Source of the DNA: Pseudoalteromonas luteoviolacea
GTDB lineage: Bacteria; Pseudomonadota; Gammaproteobacteria; Enterobacterales; Alteromonadaceae
NCBI RefSeq assembly: GCF_018100925.1
Contig: NZ_JAGJEH010000001.1
Location: 310,001 to 374,000 of the forward strand
DNA length: 64,000 nt
Direction: 5' to 3'
Part shown: one piece after another, positions 58,044-64,000 of the stretch
Layout: the number at the start of each line of letters is the position of its first letter
Numbering within the stretch: position 1 is the stretch's first letter
The notes under the pieces: model-generated
Databases searched by the model: none
Told to the model about the DNA's origin: nothing
What the model saw: the letters and a program-made list of their open reading frames with translations, nothing else
Translations under genes and position numbers: made by a program

Positions 58044-58514
58044 CTATGCTAGTTGCGATTGTAGATAGTTTTGAATACCAATCTTTTCAATAAGACCAAT
58101 TTGTTGCTCTAACCAATAAACGTGATCTTCTTCTGTATCGAACAATAACTTTTCTAATACTGCACGAGATTGGTAGTCCTGCTCTTCTTCACAGGCTTTG
58201 ATTGCGTCTTTTACGCATGCAACAACTTCAAGCTCTAATGTCAGGTCATTTTCCATCATTGATTTCACATCTTGACCGATCAGCAGGTCACGACGTTTGG
58301 TCATATTCGGCACGCCTTCTAGGAATAAAATGCGTTTAATAAGCCAATCTGCATGGGTCGTTTCTTCTTCCATTTCATGGTTGAGACGCTCATATAGCTT
58401 TGTTAAACCCATGTCTTCATACATGCGAGAGTGGATGAAATACTGATCGATTGCAGCAAGTTCATTTGCCAGCAGCGCATTAAATGCATCAATGATTTTT
58501 TGTTTACCTTTCAT
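58044..58514 (-). CDS. bfr: Bacterioferritin subunit, ferroxidase type
   Basis: This 156-residue subunit keeps the ferroxidase ligands Glu18, Glu51, His54, Glu94 and the E-x-x-H pair (TEEDH, shifted by one residue). The heme Met52 is replaced by Thr (EETTHAD). It thus complements the following subunit. The ATG at 58514 has GAGG upstream; the frame extends 20 codons earlier, without a better site. A Fur-type box lies about 95 bp upstream, so iron control is likely. The iron core is stored in a 24-subunit shell. Confidence 0.9.
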   Translation of the reverse strand: MKGKQKIIDAFNALLANELAAIDQYFIHSRMYEDMGLTKLYERLNHEMEEETTHADWLIKRILFLEGVPNMTKRRDLLIGQDVKSMMENDLTLELEVVACVKDAIKACEEEQDYQSRAVLEKLLFDTEEDHVYWLEQQIGLIEKIGIQNYLQSQLA

Positions 58515-58607
58515 AGGAGGTTCCTCAAACTCTGACTTTAGAAGGTATTCTATCTTTAGGAAAAAGATTGTCAATAAAAATCCTTTAAAATCAGTGGTTT
58601 AACAATT

Positions 58608-58626
58608 GATTCTTATTCTCATTATC
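58608..58626. promoter_or_regulatory. Fur-type box, bacterioferritin/SOD divergent region
   Basis: Read on the minus strand, GATAATGAGAATAAGAATC matches 15 of 19 positions of the Fur consensus GATAATGATAATCATTATC. It lies between the bacterioferritin genes and the helical-protein/superoxide dismutase genes, so it may serve either direction. Confidence 0.65.
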
Positions 58627-58809
58627 GTTGTCTTTTATGCTTTTAGCACTGCTTGAATTTTGTTCTCTATGTTCTACTGAGCAATTCAAGATTGGGATTT
58701 CATATGTAATCCATAGTAATAATTACAATAATGCAAATAAAAACAATTTGCATTAAGGTGTTTGTTTTGTTTATAGTTGTCAGGTGTAAAGCAATCTAAG
58801 GGGAGCGTA

Positions 58810-59316
58810 ATGGCCCTAGTAGAACAACCGGAAACTTCAGTGGATACTCCTTTAGAGTACGCCCTAGCACCATGGCAATACGCAATAAAAACAGGTAATC
58901 ATGCATTTCAGAGTGGTAAGTTTGATTCAGCCCGTGACAAGTATCAAAGTGCATTAAATTTAGCAGGTCATTTATTAGAGCAATTTGTAAAAAGCAAACC
59001 TTGCGATGAACAGCTAACAGCAATTGAACATTGCTGTCCTGCTTTGGTGGTTGCTGCGCACAATTTGGCTGATTGTTTTCTTGCTTTGTCTAACCCTGAG
59101 CGTGCTTGTAGGCAGTTAATAGAAGTGCATTTGGTTATTCTTAACTTGGTCGAAAACGCATCTATTGAAATTGTGGAGATTGCTTGTCACCACTTACACA
59201 AAACGAGGCAGGAGTTGATTAATTTTGCTTCATGCCACCCCCATCTTCCTGAGCTGATAGAGAAAGTCAACGCCGCGATGGAGGGGGGATTTACCCGTCC
59301 ACATATCGTCCATTAA
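58810..59316 (+). CDS. Helical TPR-like protein upstream of SOD
   Basis: This 168-residue helical protein looks TPR-like (WQYAIKTGNHAFQSGKFDSA, then KYQSALNLAGHLLE). It is rich in His and Cys (EHCCPALVVAAHN, CHHLHKTRQ), possibly metal-binding. It is 18 bases upstream of the superoxide dismutase, with the same strand, so it is in its operon. The position resembles the small orf before sodA in Fur-regulated operons of Pseudomonas, but sequence similarity to that orf was not tested. The ATG at 58810 has GGGGAG upstream. Confidence 0.6.
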   Translation: MALVEQPETSVDTPLEYALAPWQYAIKTGNHAFQSGKFDSARDKYQSALNLAGHLLEQFVKSKPCDEQLTAIEHCCPALVVAAHNLADCFLALSNPERACRQLIEVHLVILNLVENASIEIVEIACHHLHKTRQELINFASCHPHLPELIEKVNAAMEGGFTRPHIVH

Positions 59317-59334
59317 AGTAAATGAGGAAAGACC

Positions 59335-59943
59335 ATGGCTTTTACATTGCCACAACTACCGTACGCTTATGATGCTCTAGAGCCACATATTGATACTAGA
59401 ACAATGGAGATCCACCATACTCTTCACCACCAAACATATGTTAGTAAGGCAAATGCTGCGCTAGAGGGAACTGAGTTTGCAGATCGCGGTGTCGAAGAGC
59501 TACTTGCAAATATTGAGTCACTACCAGATAGTCTTAAAGGCGCGGTTAGAGATCACGTAGGTGGCCACCACAATCACAGTCTGTTTTGGACTATCATGTC
59601 GTCTGACGGTGGTAATCTACATGACGGTGAGCTTGCAAAAGCAATTACTAATACTTTTGGCAGCTTTGACGCTTTTAAAGAGCAGTTTACCGCAGCGGCA
59701 GTTAGTCGTTTCGGAAGTGGCTGGGCTTGGCTAGTGGTTGATGCTGAAGGCGAGTTGAAAGTAACAAGCTCGTTAAATCAAGACAGCCCTTTGATGAATA
59801 ACCAAACACCAATTCTAGGATTAGATGTTTGGGAGCACGCGTATTATCTTAAATATCAAAACCGTCGTCCTGAATATATTGCTGCATTTTATAACGTAAT
59901 CAACTGGACTGAGGTTGAACGACGTTATCTAGAAGCAAAATAA
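59335..59943 (+). CDS. sodA: Superoxide dismutase, Mn-type
   Basis: This 202-residue enzyme removes superoxide. Metal ligands are His in [12 protein letters not shown] and [10 protein letters not shown], Asp in [10 protein letters not shown], and His in the same motif. The [10 protein letters not shown] and NQDSPLM blocks are typical of the manganese type, although Fe/Mn cambialism cannot be excluded. It is cytoplasmic (no signal). GAGGAAAGACC gives a ribosome site. It is in an operon with the helical protein upstream and probably under Fur influence. Confidence 0.9.
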   Translation: MAFTLPQLPYAYDALEPHIDTRTMEIHHTLHHQTYVSKANAALEGTEFADRGVEELLANIESLPDSLKGAVRDHVGGHHNHSLFWTIMSSDGGNLHDGELAKAITNTFGSFDAFKEQFTAAAVSRFGSGWAWLVVDAEGELKVTSSLNQDSPLMNNQTPILGLDVWEHAYYLKYQNRRPEYIAAFYNVINWTEVERRYLEAK

Positions 59944-59958
59944 CCTGAATCTAGGTTT

Positions 59959-59986
59959 AAGTACCTTATATACTTATGAGGTACTT
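59959..59986 (+). terminator. Possible terminator after SOD
   Basis: AAGTACCT pairs with AGGTACTT across a 12-base loop, 16 bases past the SOD stop. The T-run is poor, so this is a tentative call. Confidence 0.4.
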
Positions 59987-60104
59987 TAGGTACCAAAAGC
60001 ACGAAAATCGTCTCTCTTTCAGTAATACCCCGTAAAAACTCGTTTCCAAGGACATTCGTTCAGCTGTAAGCTATAGTATATTTATAGCCAAGCATTTAAC
60101 ATCA

Positions 60105-60920
60105 ATGCGCACTCTTAATCTTGTTGTGAACTATATGCGTCTATTAGCATTTTTACTTATAATATTGTGGTCATCCATGGCCTGTGCCACCACTTATATG
60201 ACTTTGTGCTATGAAGACAAAAATATTCCGCCATTTTTTCTCGGAAATGGCTTCGAAGTACCTGATAAGCGCCCTGGTGCGACAATCGAAATTTTACGTA
60301 AGCTACAAAGCAATGTACGTACGGTACGGTTTAAATTTGTTCGCAAGCCTTGGCAGAGGTGTTTAAACGATATTCAAAAAAACAAGGTTGACGCAGTCAT
60401 TGCTTCATACCGTTCTGAAAGAGATAAGTTTTTAAACTTTCCAAGAAATGCTCAAGGGAGTGTCGATGAAAGTTTAGCAATTAGTATGCTAGGGACATGC
60501 TTAGTTGGGCAGCAAGGGTTAGGGCAAGACGTTGCAAATAACAACTACCCATTAAGCTTGGCCATCCCAAGGGGATACTCTGTTTTACATGTGCTTCAAC
60601 AAGACTTATACCGTGTCATTCAAACTGATTCGCAAGATGATGCTTACCAGCTCGTGTTGAAGGGGTTAGTTGATGGCTCACTTGGTTTGTGCCAAGTGTA
60701 CGATGAGCAAGTTGCGGGGTTTCCATATAGTGAAACGCTCGACCCTATTTTCCCCCCGATAGATATAAGCTATGGTTATTTGGCCTTATCAGAGGCTTTT
60801 TTGCAGCAAAATCCTGAAGTAGCACAAACTTTGTGGCGAGGGTTGGGTGCTATGCCATTGCATGAATATTACTTAGATTACATCAAAAACCCTGTTGAAC
60901 ATAAAATTCCCAGATATTGA
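60105..60920 (+). CDS. Periplasmic substrate-binding protein, SBP_bac_3-like
   Basis: This 271-residue protein has a signal peptide (MRLLAFLLIILWSSMACA from ATG at 60135; the open frame begins 60105). The mature part resembles family 3 solute-binding proteins (CYEDKNIPPFF, GATIEILRKLQ, KVDAVIASYRSERD). No permease or ATPase is adjacent, so it may be a stand-alone binding protein or act with a sensor. Ligand unknown. The start at 60135 gives the better signal peptide, but neither has a clear ribosome site. Confidence 0.75.
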   Translation: MRTLNLVVNYMRLLAFLLIILWSSMACATTYMTLCYEDKNIPPFFLGNGFEVPDKRPGATIEILRKLQSNVRTVRFKFVRKPWQRCLNDIQKNKVDAVIASYRSERDKFLNFPRNAQGSVDESLAISMLGTCLVGQQGLGQDVANNNYPLSLAIPRGYSVLHVLQQDLYRVIQTDSQDDAYQLVLKGLVDGSLGLCQVYDEQVAGFPYSETLDPIFPPIDISYGYLALSEAFLQQNPEVAQTLWRGLGAMPLHEYYLDYIKNPVEHKIPRY

Positions 60921-60983
60921 ATATGGTCAGTATGCAGAAGTTTCTGTAGACTAGCGTGCACTCTAGAATATCCTATCGTTATT

Positions 60984-61565
60984 ATGGCACAACTTTATTT
61001 TTACTATTCGGCGATGAACGCTGGTAAATCCACGACCTTACTTCAGTCCGCGTTTAATTATCGAGAACGAGGTATGACCCCATTTATTTTAACCGCTGCT
61101 ATAGATAACCGCTCAGGTGTTGGCAAAGTTGCGTCACGAATAGGTCTCGAGGCCGATGCGAGTACGTTTGAACCTACAACCAATGTGTTTCAATTGGTTC
61201 AGGATGAACATAATCGACACAAGTTAGATTGTATTTTAGTGGATGAAAGTCAATTTTTATCAAAGGATCAAGTTTCTCAATTAACGGATGTTGTCGATTC
61301 ACTCGGTATTCCCGTTTTGTGTTATGGCCTTAGAACAGACTTTAGAGGCGAGTTGTTTGAGGGGGCGCAATACCTACTGGCATGGGCCGACAAACTGATT
61401 GAATTGAAAACAGTTTGCCATTGTGGTCGTAAAGCCAACCATGTCTTGAGATTGGATGAGCAGGGTAATGCCATCGCCGATGGCGATCAAGTGGAAATTG
61501 GTGGTAATGACCGCTACGTTTCAGTATGCAGAAAACACTATAAAACAGAACTTAATAGGTTGTAA
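60984..61565 (+). CDS. tdk: Thymidine kinase
   Basis: This 193-residue enzyme phosphorylates thymidine for pyrimidine salvage. Walker A is MNAGKSTTL (residues 11-19). The DESQFL motif ([10 protein letters not shown]) holds the catalytic Glu, and [17 protein letters not shown] with VCRKHY supplies the zinc-binding Cys. The length and motifs match the TK1-type, type II family. It is cytoplasmic. Confidence 0.95.
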   Translation: MAQLYFYYSAMNAGKSTTLLQSAFNYRERGMTPFILTAAIDNRSGVGKVASRIGLEADASTFEPTTNVFQLVQDEHNRHKLDCILVDESQFLSKDQVSQLTDVVDSLGIPVLCYGLRTDFRGELFEGAQYLLAWADKLIELKTVCHCGRKANHVLRLDEQGNAIADGDQVEIGGNDRYVSVCRKHYKTELNRL

Positions 61566-61617
61566 TTTTAACATTTTTTGCCATGCTTAAGGCTATCATT
61601 AGACAAATTTGGTAGCC

Positions 61618-62943
61618 ATGCCTAACTCACCTTTTTCTTTTCTTGCAAGTGAATCTTCACAAAATGTGGAGAGGACGAAGTTGTCTCCATGGAAGGTTTT
61701 AATTGTTGATGATGAGCCTGAGATTCACAATGTCACCAAAATGGCGTTATCTAGGTTTGCCTATGAAGATAGGGAGTTGTCATTCATTCATGCCTACTCG
61801 AAATCAGAAGCTATTAAATACATGCTTGATGAGCAAGATATTTGTGTTGTGTTACTCGATGTTATTATGGAAACAGATAATGCTGGGTTGGAGTGCGTTC
61901 ATCAAATACGACAAGAACTCAAAAACCATGATGTGAGGATTATTTTAAGAACAGGGCAACCGAGTACGATCCCAGAACATGAAGTCATGTTGAAGTACGA
62001 TATCAATGACTATAAAAACAAAGTTGATCTAACGAAATCGAAGTTATACATCACCATGACAAGTGCGTTAAGGGCATATTGTGATATTAAAAAGCAGTCT
62101 AAGCTGGCCTCAGAGTTGAAGGACCTCAATGATAATCTTGAAGCCAAAGTTGCAGTAAGGACCGCCGAGTTAACACAGCTGAATCAATCTCTTATTGCTG
62201 CAAATGAAAAAATCTTAGAGCAGCAAAATTCACTACTTCAATCGGAGAAAATGGCATCTGTTGGTTATTTGGCGTCGGGTATGGCGCATGAAATTAATAA
62301 CCCGCTGGGTGCAATGAAATGTAACTTTACGGTCCTAAAGGATTATATTAAAGGTCTCAGCCACCATATTAGTGTGCTAAACAATGAGTCACTTAACGGT
62401 GATTTAATAGATATATTTGAGCTGCTTGAAGACAATGAAATTGACTTAAATAGAATTGAGCAAATAGTAGCTGCATTGTCCGTATTTAATGGAGTATCAG
62501 ATGAACGGGCGCAGTTGCATAATTTAACAGAAATATTCACATGTTTTGTCAGTAATCTTAGTACACAAATCGTTTTTGATAATGAGCCTAATAGTGACAT
62601 CACGCTGCTTTGCTGTAGAGAGCAGCTTTTAAAAGTCTTTGATATTTTACATACCAATGCAATTGAATCTGGCGCTCTGCCACGTGATATTTCAGTAAAA
62701 GTACGCTTGGGTAGGGGAAACGTGTCTATCTCTTTTAAAGATCAAGGGGTTGGTATAGAGCCTACAAAATTGAGCCACATTTTCGATCCCTTTTATTCAA
62801 GTAAGCCCGTGGGGCAGAACGTTGGCTTAGGACTTACCATTGCCTTGATGCTAATTAAAAATCATCATGGAGAGTTAATCGCGACGTCTGAGTTGGGTAA
62901 AGGGAGTTGTTTTGAAATCCGTATTCCAGTAAAAACAAGCTGA
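61618..62943 (+). CDS. Response-regulator/histidine-kinase fusion
   Basis: This protein has a receiver first (LIVDDEPEIHNV, Asp near residue 81 in LLDVIMETD), a coiled linker (EAKVAVRTAELTQLNQSL), then HisKA (His in GMAHEINNPLG) and HATPase_c (DQGVGIEP, GQNVGLGLTI). It lacks membrane segments. Its HisKA style is like the kinase at 45-992. It probably passes phosphate from the receiver's partner or responds to it. ATG at 61618 is used; the frame opens nine bases earlier at a TTG. No ribosome site is clear. Confidence 0.82.
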   Translation: MPNSPFSFLASESSQNVERTKLSPWKVLIVDDEPEIHNVTKMALSRFAYEDRELSFIHAYSKSEAIKYMLDEQDICVVLLDVIMETDNAGLECVHQIRQELKNHDVRIILRTGQPSTIPEHEVMLKYDINDYKNKVDLTKSKLYITMTSALRAYCDIKKQSKLASELKDLNDNLEAKVAVRTAELTQLNQSLIAANEKILEQQNSLLQSEKMASVGYLASGMAHEINNPLGAMKCNFTVLKDYIKGLSHHISVLNNESLNGDLIDIFELLEDNEIDLNRIEQIVAALSVFNGVSDERAQLHNLTEIFTCFVSNLSTQIVFDNEPNSDITLLCCREQLLKVFDILHTNAIESGALPRDISVKVRLGRGNVSISFKDQGVGIEPTKLSHIFDPFYSSKPVGQNVGLGLTIALMLIKNHHGELIATSELGKGSCFEIRIPVKTS

Positions 62944-63101
62944 AAAGCTCTTAATAAATCATTGATTCGAAGCTAACTCTCTGCATTACTGGGCGTTTTT
63001 CAATTGGCCTCGAGCCATTTTTATTTCATTGCGGAAGATCATATTCTATATTCAATTAGGCAAGCTAAAATGGTTAACTCTGTTGAGCACAGGAAGTCAT
63101 A

Positions 63102-64000
63102 ATGTCACAAAACAGCAGCACCGACTTAGAAAGCGAAAATAAGAAATTAAAATTAGCGCTTGAAAAGGTCACATCTGAAAGAGACAAATACAAAAACCTC
63201 TTTGATGCATCGGGGGATGCATTATCCATTATCGATCTAAAGTCCGGAAAGTTTATCGAATGCAATGCGGCAGCAGTTGAAATGCACGGTGTTCAGAATA
63301 AGGACAAGTTCTTACAGCTTGGTCCTGCAGATATTTCGCCTAAGTATCAACCTTGTGGCCAGCTATCAGAATCCTTGGCTAAAGGGTTTATTACAAAAGC
63401 GCGTGATGAAGGAGCGCAGCTATTTCAATGGACACATAATCGCCTCGATGGGTCGACTTTTCCTTGTTTAGTGTCACTTACGGCGATTCAATCGCATGGC
63501 GAGGATTTGATCTTGGCAATAGGCCGAGATATCACCGAAATTGTCAGAACTCAGAAGCAGCTAGATGAAGCCCACTCAGATTTGAAACGCTATAAAAAAG
63601 CATATCAAAGGGAAAAAGAAAAGTTTGAGCATTTTGTTAATCTAGCGCCGGTGGGAATAGCTATTAATTATATGAAGGACGGCAGCTTTCAATACGTTAA
63701 TCATGAGTTTAGCAATATGACAGGGTATTCAGTAGAAGAGCTGAATAATATGGATTATTGGCAGCTAACTCCGCGTAAATATGAAGAGCAAGAGTACAAG
63801 CAGCTGGATGACTTAAAACAACAAGGCCGATATGGTCCTTACGCTAAAGAGTACATACATAAAGCGGGGAGTACTTTTCCCGTTTTACTGTCAGGAATAA
63901 AAATCACAGACAGTGACGGCGAGGACTTTATATGGTCCGTGGTACAAGACACGACACAACAAAAAGCGATTGAAGCACAAATACAAAAAGCAAAAGAAGC
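63102..64000 (+). CDS. PAS-domain sensor protein, 3' truncated
   Basis: This gene runs off the right edge; 299 codons are present. It starts with a coiled coil (ENKKLKLALEKVTSERDKYK), a first PAS domain (LFDASGDALSIIDLKSG to ILAIGRDIT) and a second PAS (HFVNLAPVGIAINY to WSVVQDTTQQKAIE). It probably continues into a kinase, GGDEF or EAL output, which is not seen. AGGAAG lies ahead of the ATG. It follows the receiver-kinase gene by about 160 bases, and they may form one signalling set. Confidence 0.85.
   Translation, partial: MSQNSSTDLESENKKLKLALEKVTSERDKYKNLFDASGDALSIIDLKSGKFIECNAAAVEMHGVQNKDKFLQLGPADISPKYQPCGQLSESLAKGFITKARDEGAQLFQWTHNRLDGSTFPCLVSLTAIQSHGEDLILAIGRDITEIVRTQKQLDEAHSDLKRYKKAYQREKEKFEHFVNLAPVGIAINYMKDGSFQYVNHEFSNMTGYSVEELNNMDYWQLTPRKYEEQEYKQLDDLKQQGRYGPYAKEYIHKAGSTFPVLLSGIKITDSDGEDFIWSVVQDTTQQKAIEAQIQKAKE

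Overview
The window looks like chromosomal DNA of a marine gammaproteobacterium, most likely Pseudoalteromonas or a close relative. The reasons are moderate AT-richness, many sensor kinases, a TonB receptor feeding a sugar locus, H-NOX and BLUF sensors, Sel1 and WD40 lipoproteins, and intergenic hairpin repeats ending in CCCCGCAATCCA. The genus is inferred from overall character; no marker gene was compared.

Layout. 1-1000: an H-NOX gene cut by the window edge, translationally coupled to a soluble histidine kinase. 1400-2902: an exported RTX-repeat protein. 2960-3540: dispersed repeats. 3977-12128: a possible defence island. It holds a methyltransferase, a PLD-helicase fused to a LexA-like domain, an unknown protein and a small membrane protein, facing a second PLD-helicase with a DUF3427-type C-terminus. 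12341-15031: a YecA/UPF0149-TPR protein, an unannotated 46-residue GG-leader peptide gene, and remnants of a serine hydrolase and a histidine kinase. 15105-20100: a membrane protein, an amidohydrolase with an internal repeat insertion, a DUF4124-metallopeptidase, and a gene-poor stretch. 20212-22530: a LysR regulator and a five-copy array of about 188 bp that flanks an orphan GIY-YIG nuclease. 22682-29746: a Sel1 lipoprotein, the second YecA-TPR paralogue, a BLUF photoreceptor next to an EAL phosphodiesterase, and a secreted protein.

30075-40770: a hybrid kinase, threonine aldolase, a heme chemoreceptor, two tandem outer-membrane barrels, an amino-acid racemase, a putative phospholipase C and a small protein. 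41041-47638: a trehalose locus. A TonB receptor, LacI regulator, MFS transporter and GH37 trehalase share two identical palindromic operators. 47724-49178: a histidine-rich zinc-chaperone-like lipoprotein behind a perfect Zur-type palindrome. 49900-53258: two paralogous WD40 lipoproteins and a NERD-like membrane protein. 53406-57147: a CDF metal exporter and a large hybrid kinase. 57315-59943: an iron and oxidative-stress block of bfd, two complementary bacterioferritin subunits, a Fur-type box, a small helical protein and superoxide dismutase. 60105-64000: a periplasmic binding protein, thymidine kinase, a receiver-kinase and a truncated PAS sensor.

Themes are environmental sensing (NO, light, redox, phosphorelays), metal homeostasis (Zur, Fur, CDF, bacterioferritin), trehalose use and a candidate defence module. 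Functions are inferred from motifs read by eye; no database search was run.
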